A stretch of DNA of 64,000 bases from an uncultured Polaribacter sp. (GTDB lineage Bacteria > Bacteroidota > Bacteroidia > Flavobacteriales > Flavobacteriaceae): positions 62,001 through 126,000 of the forward strand of contig NZ_CANMHM010000004.1 in the NCBI RefSeq assembly GCF_947497695.1, read 5' to 3'. The notes beneath the pieces were generated by a model. The model had not been told where the DNA came from, did not search any database, and worked only from the letters and a program-made list of their open reading frames with translations. Position 1 is the stretch's first letter. Every line of letters begins with the position of its first letter. This document shows, piece by piece, positions 56,939 to 64,000 of the stretch. The translations under genes were made by a program, and so were the position numbers.

Positions 56939-57881
56939 AAAACCTTTTATCCTTTTAGGAAAAGAAATTCCTGAGGGCAAACGTACAATTATCGATTTAA
57001 AAGTTGCAAAATTACATACAAGAACTCCTGTAAATGTTCCTGTAATTATAGAGCATTCTCATAATCCTGGACCTGTTGTTTTATTATTAGCTGGGATTCA
57101 TGGAGATGAAACCAATGGCGTTGGTATTGTTAGAGAAATTATCGATTTAAAAATTAACAAACCCAAAAACGGAACGATTATTTGTATACCTGTTTTTAAT
57201 ATTTTTGGCTATTTAATTCAAACCAGAGAATTTCCTGACGGAAGAGATTTAAACAGAATGTTTCCTGGTACTCAAAATGGTTCTTTAGCCAGCCAATTTG
57301 CATATCAATTTACAGAAAAAATAGCTCCTTTTGTAGATTATATAATCGATTTTCATACAGGTGGAGGAGAAAGAGACAATATTGCACAAATTAGATGTAA
57401 TAAAAATGATGACAAAGGACTAGAATTGGCAAAAATATTCAATCCACCAATGATTGTTTATTCTAATACTATCATAAAATCTTTAAGAGAAACCTTACAC
57501 AAAATGGGTAAAACTGTGTTGCTTTTTGAAGGTGGAAAATCTAATGAATTAAACCCTACTATTATTAGTGAAGGTGTTAATGGCACTAGAAATGTACTAA
57601 TTCATTTGGGTTTAATTGAAGGAGAAATTAAGGTAAGAGCTACCCCTATTTTTGTAAAAAACGCAAAATGGTTACGTGCATCTGATTCTGGTATGTTTAA
57701 AATTAGTATTGCAAATGGAAGTTATGTAAAGAAAAAAGAAGTTTTAGGAGTTATACAAGACCCTTTTGGCGAGTTTAAAAAGAAAGTATATGCTCCTTTT
57801 AATGGTTATGTTTTTTGTATTAATAAAACACCCATTGTAAATAAAGGAGACGCTTTATTTCATATTAGTATTGATGGGTAA
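56928..57881 (+). CDS. Succinylglutamate desuccinylase/aspartoacylase family zinc carboxypeptidase
   Basis: 317 residues, M14-type zinc fold: [11 protein letters not shown] (H-x-x-E) near residue 58, IDFHTGG near residue 140, and the catalytic Glu in [11 protein letters not shown] near residue 205. A C-terminal beta domain (about 240-317) follows. It overlaps rimK by 11 bases. AstE-like enzymes release glutamate from N-acyl or peptidyl links, so this protein may act on RimK products. Confidence 0.87.
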   Translation: MSNKKPFILLGKEIPEGKRTIIDLKVAKLHTRTPVNVPVIIEHSHNPGPVVLLLAGIHGDETNGVGIVREIIDLKINKPKNGTIICIPVFNIFGYLIQTREFPDGRDLNRMFPGTQNGSLASQFAYQFTEKIAPFVDYIIDFHTGGGERDNIAQIRCNKNDDKGLELAKIFNPPMIVYSNTIIKSLRETLHKMGKTVLLFEGGKSNELNPTIISEGVNGTRNVLIHLGLIEGEIKVRATPIFVKNAKWLRASDSGMFKISIANGSYVKKKEVLGVIQDPFGEFKKKVYAPFNGYVFCINKTPIVNKGDALFHISIDG

Positions 57882-57885
57882 AATA

Positions 57886-58308
57886 TTACCCTACTTTTTG
57901 CAAACTATTACTTTCTAAAAAATACTTGCTAATTGCTTTGGGTGGCGCTTTAGTTGTCCAAGAAGTATAATCAAACCAAAACAACTCTCTAAGAACAGTG
58001 GCACAAACTTGTTCTTTTTCATTGTAAAAATAAATGGCAATATTCATTTTTTGAGCACAAAAACCTAATTCTCTAAATTCTAATTTTACAGAAAAAGGCT
58101 GTGTAAACATTAAACGATTTTGTTGAATAACTTGATCATTTGTTTTTTGTAAACCTACTTTTAAGTTATTCATTTTTAAGCTCGTAAACCCTTTTACATA
58201 TAAAAATGTTTCTACAATTTTAGAGGCATATTTTAAATATGCTCTATTTTGCATTACCATAAAATCGTTTACATCTTCGCCTTTTACTGTATAATTTCTT
58301 TGAAACAT
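57886..58308 (-). CDS. Acyl-CoA thioesterase, hot-dog fold (4HBT-like)
   Basis: 140 residues. N-terminal YTVKGEDVNDFMVMQNRAYLKY fits the 4HBT layout where Asp and Asn/Gln near the central helix act in catalysis; the later strands (FSVKLEFRELGF, KMNIAIYFYNE) complete the fold. Substrate unknown. It converges on the AstE-like gene with a four-base gap. Confidence 0.75.
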   Translation of the reverse strand: MFQRNYTVKGEDVNDFMVMQNRAYLKYASKIVETFLYVKGFTSLKMNNLKVGLQKTNDQVIQQNRLMFTQPFSVKLEFRELGFCAQKMNIAIYFYNEKEQVCATVLRELFWFDYTSWTTKAPPKAISKYFLESNSLQKVG

Positions 58309-58360
58309 AGGTATCTGTTTTTAAGCTCTCTATTTATCATCAACAGAAAGAAAATTGCAC

Positions 58361-58416
58361 AAAACAGTTTGTCGTATTATTTTTTGTTGATATGACAATA
58401 CAACAAAAACTGTTTT
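58361..58416. repeat. Long imperfect inverted repeat after the minus-strand DUF5777 operon
   Basis: AAAACAGTT and AACTGTTTT (58361-58369, 58408-58416), with inner GTATT and AATAC, form an imperfect stem around an A/T-rich loop. It lies between the end of the DUF5777 gene and the thioesterase start, so it may terminate the former or mark a regulator site. Confidence 0.4.
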
Positions 58417-58438
58417 AAGATAAGTTAAAAAATAAATA

Positions 58439-59302
58439 TTAAAATGTTCTAGAAAGGTTGAAACCTAAGTGAATATCTCCTTCAAAAAAGTTACCTGTGG
58501 TTTCTGTAATAAAAGATTTTTCTACCATTCTTCTAGAATTGGCTAAAATAATTTGAAAAACGTGTCCACCAGTTTCTATATCCACACCAAAAGCCAATGA
58601 ATTTGTAGTATCAATAGAATCTAATTTATTAAATTGATAAAAATATTCTGCATTTAAAGATACTCTTTTACTCAATTTAACTCTAGTCCCTAAACCTGTA
58701 GCAAAAATATCATGTGGATCATCAAAAGTAGCCGTTAAATTTCTGTGCACGTATGTTGGTGTTAATTGAACTGAAACTGTAGCATTTATTTTTCTAGCAA
58801 TTAAAACTTGTGCAGTATGGAATAAACTTTCTTCAAATGATCTAGCTCTCTCAATACCAGGAATTGTCTTTTCACTTTTAGCAGCAATGCTTCCAAAAAG
58901 TGAAATGGCAAAAGGAAAAGAATTTACACCTGTTTTTTGTTTTAACAAACTGTATTTTAAAAAACCTTCATAGGTTTTTTCTACACTTGCTCTGCTTAAA
59001 CCTGCTGTTAAGTTGTCTGTTAAACCATATTCAAAAGAAAAACGAATGTTAGAAATATCTAATCCAAATAAATCTTCAACGCCTGTATTAATTGCACCAA
59101 ATCGATGTGCTATAATAAATTCTAATTCTTTTTCTTTTCTATTTTCTACAGAATGACCATTTACAATTCTAGTTCCTTTAAAAGTAGCACTTACAATGTT
59201 TTCTGTTTCTGGAGCTTCTTTGTCTAAAACATCAAACAAGTCTTGTGCAGAAAGTTGTATACTAGCAATCAATACAAATGTGGTTAAAACTATTTTTTTC
59301 AT
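58439..59302 (-). CDS. DUF5777 outer-membrane beta-barrel protein, copy A
   Basis: 287 residues with a signal peptide (IVLTTFVLIASIQLSAQ). Shared family motifs with the copy at 63041 are GHSVENRK, GFLKYSLLKQ, QVLIARKIN and SIDT. Amphipathic strands and the terminal aromatic (NLSRTF) fit an outer-membrane barrel. It is the last gene of the unit cytochrome, OB-fold protein, YceI, DUF5777. Function unknown. Confidence 0.82.
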   Translation of the reverse strand: MKKIVLTTFVLIASIQLSAQDLFDVLDKEAPETENIVSATFKGTRIVNGHSVENRKEKELEFIIAHRFGAINTGVEDLFGLDISNIRFSFEYGLTDNLTAGLSRASVEKTYEGFLKYSLLKQKTGVNSFPFAISLFGSIAAKSEKTIPGIERARSFEESLFHTAQVLIARKINATVSVQLTPTYVHRNLTATFDDPHDIFATGLGTRVKLSKRVSLNAEYFYQFNKLDSIDTTNSLAFGVDIETGGHVFQIILANSRRMVEKSFITETTGNFFEGDIHLGFNLSRTF

Positions 59303-59305
59303 CTT

Positions 59306-59851
59306 TTACTTTTTATAAATTTCATGATTAAAATTAAAACTCACTTTAATACTCTTTGCTATATTGTCTTTTACAACTGATGGAATTTCAATATCAAAAT
59401 CTACTAAATTGATAAAAAATTCTCCTGTCATTTTAAGTACATCATCTTTTTTAGCAGTCATTGCTTCAATAGTAATTTCTTTTGTTTTACCATGAATTGT
59501 TAAATTACCTTTAACTTTTATTTTAGTTTTTGAAGTTGATATGTTTTCAAAATCTAAAATAGAACCTTTAAAAGTTGCTTTTGGGTATTTGTCTGATTCT
59601 ACATAATTTTCATTAAAATGCTCTTGCATCAATGCTTTTTCAAATAGAAAAGATTTCATTAAAATAGAAATGGCCATTTGTCCGTTAGAAACATCAACAA
59701 TACTTAAAACTTGATTGTTTTTTGCTTCAATGTTTTCCATTGGCGATTCTGAAAAGAAAGTAATTGTTCCTTTTTTAGTTAAATACCGATCTTGTGCATT
59801 GGTAAACGATGCTAAAAAAAGACAGATTAATAATGCATATATAGTTTTCAT
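59306..59851 (-). CDS. YceI-like periplasmic lipid-binding protein, copy A
   Basis: 181 residues with a signal peptide (IYALLICLFLASFTNAQ). The YceI lipocalin-like fold is indicated by EHFNENYVESDKYPKATFKG near residue 76 and GNLTIHGKTKEITIEA near residue 116. YceI proteins bind polyisoprenoids such as quinones. The copy at 62506 shares SMENIEAKNNQVLSI-type and EHFNE-YVESD-YPKATF stretches. It begins 12 bp after the OB-fold gene. Confidence 0.87.
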   Translation of the reverse strand: MKTIYALLICLFLASFTNAQDRYLTKKGTITFFSESPMENIEAKNNQVLSIVDVSNGQMAISILMKSFLFEKALMQEHFNENYVESDKYPKATFKGSILDFENISTSKTKIKVKGNLTIHGKTKEITIEAMTAKKDDVLKMTGEFFINLVDFDIEIPSVVKDNIAKSIKVSFNFNHEIYKK

Positions 59852-59863
59852 TTTGTTTAGTTT

Positions 59864-60277
59864 TTAATTAACAATAACACTTTTTACTAGAATTACATCC
59901 ATTAAAAAACCTGTACAGATTCCTTTTAAAGTGAGTTCTTGACCTTCTTTTATTGTTAAGTTGGTAGATTGTTCTGGCGTTAAATGGCAAATAACGCTTC
60001 CAAAATCGTCATTAGTTTCTAAGGTAACAATACCTTTTCCATTTTCTTTTTCCACTTTAGCAACCACACCTTTTACTTGTACTATTTTATCTAAGTATTT
60101 TGTATTTGCTGTTGTTTCATCCGAAGAAAAATTAGCTAAAATTTTGTTGGCAGTAATGGTAATATCTGCACTTTCACTAGCAACATTAACGTGTGGTTTA
60201 TTGTACATTTTATAGCCTATAAAAGCACCAACAACAGCTAAAATTAATAACAATATAATAATTTTTCTAATTTTCAT
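59864..60277 (-). CDS. Membrane-anchored OB-fold (tRNA_anti-like) protein, copy A
   Basis: 137 residues: an N-terminal membrane anchor (KIIILLLILAVVGAFIGYKMY), then an OB-fold-like domain (IVQVKGVVAKVEKENGKGIV ... LTLKGICTGFLMDVILVKS). The paralogue at 62076 keeps the GICxGFLxDVIL motif. The fold name is from resemblance to the PF12869 tRNA_anti-like family; a periplasmic location is inferred from the anchor. Confidence 0.72.
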   Translation of the reverse strand: MKIRKIIILLLILAVVGAFIGYKMYNKPHVNVASESADITITANKILANFSSDETTANTKYLDKIVQVKGVVAKVEKENGKGIVTLETNDDFGSVICHLTPEQSTNLTIKEGQELTLKGICTGFLMDVILVKSVIVN

Positions 60278-60287
60278 ACCTTTAATT

Positions 60288-60686
60288 TTAGTTATCTAAA
60301 GCTCCTTCATTTACCCAGTTTACAATAAAATCCATTTGTGCTTGTGGTAAAGGGCCATTTTGTGGCATTGTGCCTGCTGCAACTCTTATTTTTACTCTAT
60401 TTGCTCTTACTTTTACATTTGCAAAACCCTCTAAATTTGGAAATTGACCTCCACTTTGAGAATGACAAGTAGTACATTTGGCATCTATAATTGGTTTTAC
60501 ATTTGTTCTAAAAGATACTTTTGCAATAGGCTGTTCTTGTTCTTCATCTTTAACATTATCTTCTCCTTTTACTTCTATTTTATCTACTTCATCTAATTCT
60601 TCTTCAACATTAGAAGTACATGCTGTAAAAAAAGAAACTAATAAGATTAATAAAAATAGATTTTTGAAATTCAATAAATTGTTCAT
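60288..60686 (-). CDS. Lipoprotein mono-haem cytochrome c
   Basis: 132 residues from ATG 60686. Signal with lipobox (LLILLVSFFTAC), an acidic linker (about 25-55) and one haem site KCTTCHSQ near residue 74. A likely distal Met lies in AGTMPQNGPL. It should be a periplasm-facing lipoprotein electron carrier. An upstream ATG would put 13 extra residues before the signal and is rejected. It heads the unit that continues into OB-fold, YceI and DUF5777 genes, behind a candidate LytTR operator. Confidence 0.83.
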   Translation of the reverse strand: MNNLLNFKNLFLLILLVSFFTACTSNVEEELDEVDKIEVKGEDNVKDEEQEQPIAKVSFRTNVKPIIDAKCTTCHSQSGGQFPNLEGFANVKVRANRVKIRVAAGTMPQNGPLPQAQMDFIVNWVNEGALDN

Positions 60687-60711
60687 GTTTTTTTGTTTTA
60701 AAATTAATAAT

Positions 60712-60741
60712 GTAAAGTAACTCATTTAAAGACTCTTACAA
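60712..60741 (-). promoter_or_regulatory. Candidate promoter of the cytochrome-DUF5777 operon (TTG-N19-TACTTTAC)
   Basis: On the minus strand TTG (60741-60739) and TACTTTAC (60719-60712) are 19 bp apart, one base off the TAnnTTTG -7 element plus a second substitution. It lies just downstream of the direct repeats, as for the plus-strand operon. Confidence 0.4.
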
Positions 60742-60755
60742 CTCATTTAATTCGC

Positions 60756-60789
60756 TTAAAGGGAAAAAACATCCTTAAAAAGGAAAAAA
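60756..60789 (-). promoter_or_regulatory. Candidate LytTR operator, direct repeats with 20-bp period (cytochrome operon)
   Basis: On the minus strand TTTTTTCCTTTTTA and TTTTTTCCCTTTAA repeat with the CC exactly 20 bp apart (plus-strand GG at 60762 and 60782). The same TTTTTCC-type pair with the same 20-bp period stands before the mirror operon at 61978-62010. LytTR-domain proteins typically bind two direct repeats about two helical turns apart. Confidence 0.55.
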
Positions 60790-60827
60790 AGAATTTAAAT
60801 AATTATCTGTTATATAAAATTTAAGGT

Positions 60828-61925
60828 TTAAATGTTTAACCATTGTTTAAATTCTGCTGCTTTATTTTTACTGATAATAATTTCTTCGGATGTTTTAGAT
60901 TGTAACAAAATTTTAAGTTGACTATTTCCATATTTTATAATTTTATCAATAGCTGTAATACTAATAATAAATTGTCTGTTGGCTCTAAAAAATAAAGTAG
61001 CATCAAAATTTGCAATGATATCATCTAAACTTGAGTTTGTTGTAGCTCTTTTACCATCAAAAGAAACCACATAAGTAATTGTGTTTTCTGTATAAACATA
61101 TGCAATATCTTTTATAGGCATTGGCACTAACTCGTTTCTAACATAAGTTAAAATTCTTGTTTTTGATGTTTCTGTGTTTTCCTCTAAAGGTTTTTGTGCA
61201 GCAACTTCTACTACTTTTTCTTTATAAGAAACCAAATCTGTATTTAATTTAGATAAATTAATTACCTCAGAGGCTAAATTTGTATTCTTTAATTCTAATT
61301 GTTTTTCATAAGCACTGCCTATAAACCTAACTGCTAAGAAAGACAAGCCAATTACTAAAATACCCATAATTAAAAAGATTAGATAAAAATTTCTTTTTAA
61401 AACACTCATTTGTGAATAAATACTATTAATATTTACATTGGCAGCAACTATTAAATCGGCATTTTTTATGGGGGAAATGTGAATTATCTCAAATAGATTT
61501 TGATTTTCTGAAATATTTTTTCTGTTAACCAACAAATCGTACAAATCGTCTGAATTGTTTTTCTCTTTTAATGATGATAATAAAGTTTGATTAGAATTTA
61601 CTGGCTGACCAACCTTAGTAATATCTGGATGACATACTTCTTTACCTCCCCAATTAATAACGCTAATAAACCAAGTATCGCTCTTAGAAACTGAAATTAC
61701 TTTTTGAATATTTTTTACAATGGCTTCTTTTTTTATTTCTGATGCAAGCTGAAAATTTATCAATTCAGCAATTTCATTAGCTTCTCTTTTACTAGATTCT
61801 ACTTGAACTTCTATTAATTGGTTGGCACTAGCTCTAATAAAATACTGAGAAGCTACAGAAGCAATTAATAAAAAAATAATAGCAATTGATAAGAAAGTTA
61901 AAAAGTAGAGTTTGTCTTTTTTCAT
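60828..61925 (-). CDS. Membrane sensor with periplasmic cache-like domain and LytTR DNA-binding domain
   Basis: 365 residues. TM1 (near 9-28) and TM2 (near 185-205) enclose a cache-like sensor of about 150 residues (SDTWFISVINWGGKEVCHPDITKVGQ). A coiled linker follows, then a C-terminal LytTR domain (LVPMPIKDIAYVYTENTITYVV ... FFRANRQFIISITAIDKI). A one-protein sensor-regulator with no kinase or receiver domain. It sits between the two mirrored modules and probably controls both through the 20-bp-period repeats. Confidence 0.87.
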   Translation of the reverse strand: MKKDKLYFLTFLSIAIIFLLIASVASQYFIRASANQLIEVQVESSKREANEIAELINFQLASEIKKEAIVKNIQKVISVSKSDTWFISVINWGGKEVCHPDITKVGQPVNSNQTLLSSLKEKNNSDDLYDLLVNRKNISENQNLFEIIHISPIKNADLIVAANVNINSIYSQMSVLKRNFYLIFLIMGILVIGLSFLAVRFIGSAYEKQLELKNTNLASEVINLSKLNTDLVSYKEKVVEVAAQKPLEENTETSKTRILTYVRNELVPMPIKDIAYVYTENTITYVVSFDGKRATTNSSLDDIIANFDATLFFRANRQFIISITAIDKIIKYGNSQLKILLQSKTSEEIIISKNKAAEFKQWLNI

Positions 61926-61977
61926 GTTTAATTTTAAAAATTTAAATATACTATTAATCTTTTTCTTTTTCAGGGTG

Positions 61978-62010
61978 ATTTTTCCGCTTTAAACCTTATT
62001 TTTCCGCTTT
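61978..62010 (+). promoter_or_regulatory. Candidate LytTR operator, direct repeats with 20-bp period (second module)
   Basis: The 13-bp sequence ATTTTTCCGCTTT occurs perfectly twice, at 61978-61990 and 61998-62010, exactly 20 bp apart. It lies in the divergent spacer between the LytTR gene and the OB-fold gene. Similar repeats with the same period precede the cytochrome operon. Confidence 0.6.
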
Positions 62011-62018
62011 GTAAACTA

Positions 62019-62045
62019 TTGTACCTATTATAATGCTTACTTTTC
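62019..62045 (+). promoter_or_regulatory. Candidate promoter of the second module (TTG-N16-TACTTTTC)
   Basis: TTG at 62019-62021 and TACTTTTC at 62038-62045 resemble the TTG/TAnnTTTG pair with one mismatch and a slightly short spacer. It begins 8 bp after the second direct repeat, consistent with an activator site. Confidence 0.4.
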
Positions 62046-62075
62046 GTTTTTTTACTCTAGTTTATAATTATATTT

Positions 62076-62513
62076 ATGCATAAAAAAACAACTTTTTCTG
62101 TTTTTTTAATTGTTCTTTTGCTGGTATTAAGTGGTTATTTATTTATAGTCCCTTATTTTAAAAAAACTAACAAAAACTTACAGTTAATTAAATCTGAAGC
62201 ATCAATAAACTCAAAAGAACTAATAGATGCTTATCTTTTAGACGAAGAAAACACAAATACATTATATGCTGGAAAAATTATTGAAGTTACTGGTTTTGTT
62301 AAAGAAGTAACTTTTTTAAATAACAGAAATACAGTATTATTGTACAGTAAAAATAAAACTTCAGGTATTATTTGTGATGTCCATCCAAATCAAATTGAAA
62401 AAATAAAAAAATTAAAAAAACATCAAAAAATAGTTGTCAAAGGTATTTGCAAAGGTTTTTTAAAAGATGTTATATTGTTAAACTGTTACATAGATTTAAA
62501 ACTAAATGAATAA
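62076..62513 (+). CDS. Membrane-anchored OB-fold (tRNA_anti-like) protein, copy B
   Basis: 145 residues: N-terminal anchor (FSVFLIVLLLVLSGYLFIV), then the OB-fold-like domain ending KGICKGFLKDVILLNCYID, the same motif as in the 59864 paralogue. Its stop overlaps the YceI start by eight bases. First gene of the plus-strand module. Confidence 0.72.
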   Translation: MHKKTTFSVFLIVLLLVLSGYLFIVPYFKKTNKNLQLIKSEASINSKELIDAYLLDEENTNTLYAGKIIEVTGFVKEVTFLNNRNTVLLYSKNKTSGIICDVHPNQIEKIKKLKKHQKIVVKGICKGFLKDVILLNCYIDLKLNE

Positions 62514-63051
62514 AATTTTAACGCCCTTTTTAGTCTTTTTTTTACTTACGAGTTTTACAGAAGATAAAAACCAATTTATAGCAAGACAAGGTCAAGTATC
62601 CTTTTTTTCTTATGCTTCTATGGAAAACATTGAAGCTAAAAATAATCAAGTTTTAAGTATTTTAGATCTTAAAAACAAAAAAATTGCAATTAGTATGTTA
62701 ATGCGTGCTTTTGTGTTTAAAAAAGATTTAATGTACGAGCATTTTAATGAAAGTTATGTTGAGTCTGACATATATCCTAAAGCTACTTTTGAAGGCGATA
62801 TTATAAATTTTGACGCCTCTTTAAAAGAGCAAACCAAAATGATAAAAGGCAAGTTAACAATACATGGCATAACAAAAGAAATTGAAATAAAAACAACCAT
62901 AGAAAAAAAGGAAAACAAGTACGTACTTTTTGGAGAAGCCAATGTATTTGTAAAAGATTTTGATATTAAAATTCCGCCAATTTTAGCTAGCAATATTGCT
63001 CAAATGATTACTATTAAATTTAGATTTCAATACCAATCTTATGAAGAATAA
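62506..63051 (+). CDS. YceI-like periplasmic lipid-binding protein, copy B
   Basis: 181 residues, exactly the length of the copy at 59306. A hydrophobic N-terminus (LTPFLVFFLLTSFTE) probably directs export. Shares SMENIEAKNNQVLSI, EHFNESYVESD and GKLTIHGITKEIEIK with its paralogue but differs elsewhere, so the duplication is old. Overlaps both neighbours, implying translational coupling. Confidence 0.85.
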   Translation: MNKILTPFLVFFLLTSFTEDKNQFIARQGQVSFFSYASMENIEAKNNQVLSILDLKNKKIAISMLMRAFVFKKDLMYEHFNESYVESDIYPKATFEGDIINFDASLKEQTKMIKGKLTIHGITKEIEIKTTIEKKENKYVLFGEANVFVKDFDIKIPPILASNIAQMITIKFRFQYQSYEE

Positions 63052-63913
63052 AAAAACACATCAACTATTAATAGTCTTGTTTTTGATTGTAAATTGTTCT
63101 ATCAATGCACAAGATTTATTAGAAAAATTAAATCAAGAGTTTCCTGATACACCCGTGTATGAAATTGCCACTTTTAAAACCACTAGAATTGGCTTGGGGC
63201 ATTCTATAGAAACCCGTAAAAAAGGAGCTTTACAAATATCTCTTTACAATAGGTATTGGAATTTTCCAACACCAAGAAGCGAACGTTTTTTAGCCGATAA
63301 AGTAAGCTCTCGTTATGGTTTAGAATATGCCTTTTCAGATAACTTTACAGCAGGTTTAGGGTACACAAATTTTGATGAAATTTCTGATGGTTTTTTAAAA
63401 TATCGACTTTTAAAACAACAGAAAAACAATAAAAAACGATATGTAAGTATTACTCTGGTTCAGGGTTTTTCTCATAGAACAAATCTAGCAAATAAAGATC
63501 AATTTGCTTTTACAAGTCAGGCTTTGATTGCCAGAAAAATAAATCGTGATTTTTCTTTACAAATTAGTCCAACCTTTATTCACAAACAAGCTACACTAGC
63601 AGATATTGACCCAAAGAGTCAATTTGCTATTGGTTTTGGTGGTAGGCACAAAATTGGGGGTCATACTGCTATTGTTTCTGAATACTATTATGTTGCAAAC
63701 CCCTTAAAATCTATAGATACCTACAATGCTTTTATGGTAGGTTTAAATTGGGAGGTTGGAGATTTAATGGTACAATTGCAAGTAACAAATGCACGTAATT
63801 TTGCAGAAGATACCTTTATTACACAAACTGCTCACAATTTTAATTTTAAAGACCCAAACTTACATTTTGGCTTTAATGTTACTTTTCTTTTACATACAAA
63901 TAAAAAAAAATGA
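63041..63913 (+). CDS. DUF5777 outer-membrane beta-barrel protein, copy B
   Basis: 290 residues with a signal peptide (LLIVLFLIVNCSINAQ). Motifs shared with the 58439 copy are GHSIETRK, GFLKYRLLKQ, QALIARKIN and SIDT. A terminal strand (LHFGFNVTFLL) fits the barrel. It overlaps the YceI gene by 11 bp and ends the plus-strand module. Confidence 0.82.
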   Translation: MKNKKTHQLLIVLFLIVNCSINAQDLLEKLNQEFPDTPVYEIATFKTTRIGLGHSIETRKKGALQISLYNRYWNFPTPRSERFLADKVSSRYGLEYAFSDNFTAGLGYTNFDEISDGFLKYRLLKQQKNNKKRYVSITLVQGFSHRTNLANKDQFAFTSQALIARKINRDFSLQISPTFIHKQATLADIDPKSQFAIGFGGRHKIGGHTAIVSEYYYVANPLKSIDTYNAFMVGLNWEVGDLMVQLQVTNARNFAEDTFITQTAHNFNFKDPNLHFGFNVTFLLHTNKKK

Positions 63914-63948
63914 AATAAGTTTTTAAATAGAAAGTAATCGTTTATCCT

Positions 63949-63991
63949 AAAAAAAAAGTGATTTAGTCTGTATCTAAATCACTTTTTTTTA
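63949..63991. terminator. Bidirectional intrinsic terminator after the second DUF5777 gene
   Basis: A 10-bp stem AGTGATTTAG/CTAAATCACT with loop TCTGTAT is flanked by A-run on the left and T-run on the right, so it can stop transcription from either side. It closes the plus-strand module. Confidence 0.85.
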
Positions 63992-64000
63992 TTTTTTTTT

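Overview
This window is a strongly AT-rich bacterial chromosome segment from the phylum Bacteroidota, most likely a marine member of the Flavobacteriaceae such as Polaribacter, Tenacibaculum or a relative. The evidence is the set of lineage-typical families (DUF2851, DUF4159, DUF5683, DUF5777, DUF6122, YfhO, fused E1 dehydrogenase), promoters of the TAnnTTTG type instead of the E. coli -10, the near absence of Shine-Dalgarno sequences except before rpsU, and AGA-rich codon use. The genus is an inference; nothing in the window fixes the species.

Layout. Positions 1-8930 (all minus strand) form the classical translation/transcription cluster. In transcription order it is rpsU, xerC, hpf, tRNA-Thr(TGT), tRNA-Tyr, tRNA-Gly, tRNA-Thr(GGT), tuf, tRNA-Trp, secE, nusG, rplK, rplA, rplJ, rplL and the first 746 codons of rpoB. 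Positions 8930-9298 hold the rpsU control region and intergenic repeats. Positions 9299-15286 (minus) hold an acyl-CoA dehydrogenase, a helix-hairpin-helix protein, an AGCS symporter, a RmlD-like reductase and a K+ channel/PspC-like pair. Positions 15447-25608 (plus) hold uvrA, a LOG protein, a degenerate M1-peptidase/outer-membrane-barrel protein, a fused E1 alpha/beta dehydrogenase and a hypothetical secreted protein that looks like an inserted cassette. Positions 25781-35151 contain DUF2851, a nitroreductase, pepD, then parA-parB-DUF5683-dapB-lepB-WbqC-DUF6122. Positions 35142-41509 (minus) are an envelope glycan/lipid operon (YfhO membrane protein, two glycosyltransferases, a flippase). 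Positions 41566-46717 hold DUF4834, an outer-membrane protein, a GNAT enzyme, rsmE, DUF4159 and a second cassette-like orphan gene. Positions 47086-52500 (minus) hold a NagZ-like GH3/beta-lactamase-fold fusion, a conserved hypothetical, a DnaQ-like exonuclease and a PPK2 kinase. Positions 52647-57881 (plus) hold an alpha/beta hydrolase, a COG2509-type flavoprotein and a RimB-like/RimK/AstE-like trio.

The last 5.5 kb (58439-63913) is the most unusual region. A three-gene module (OB-fold protein, YceI-like protein, DUF5777 beta-barrel) occurs twice as diverged paralogues in mirror-image orientation. Between the copies lie a membrane-anchored LytTR regulator with a periplasmic sensor domain and a lipoprotein mono-haem cytochrome c. 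Upstream of each copy is a pair of TTTTTCC-type direct repeats with an exact 20-bp period, the arrangement expected for a LytTR operator. I read this as a self-contained, sensor-controlled envelope (probably redox or lipid/quinone related) system of unknown function.

Repeats are informative here. Two orphan genes (24715 and 45740) each sit between short inverted ends and are followed by a related element of about 140 bp. A palindromic intergenic element family (GCGTTAGGGATTGAA ... AACGCCC) occurs at 9066 and 50029, with a core-only relative at 47024. A 105-bp perfect direct repeat downstream of rpsU carries a duplicated terminator. No CRISPR array, prophage, insertion-sequence transposase or rRNA gene was seen.
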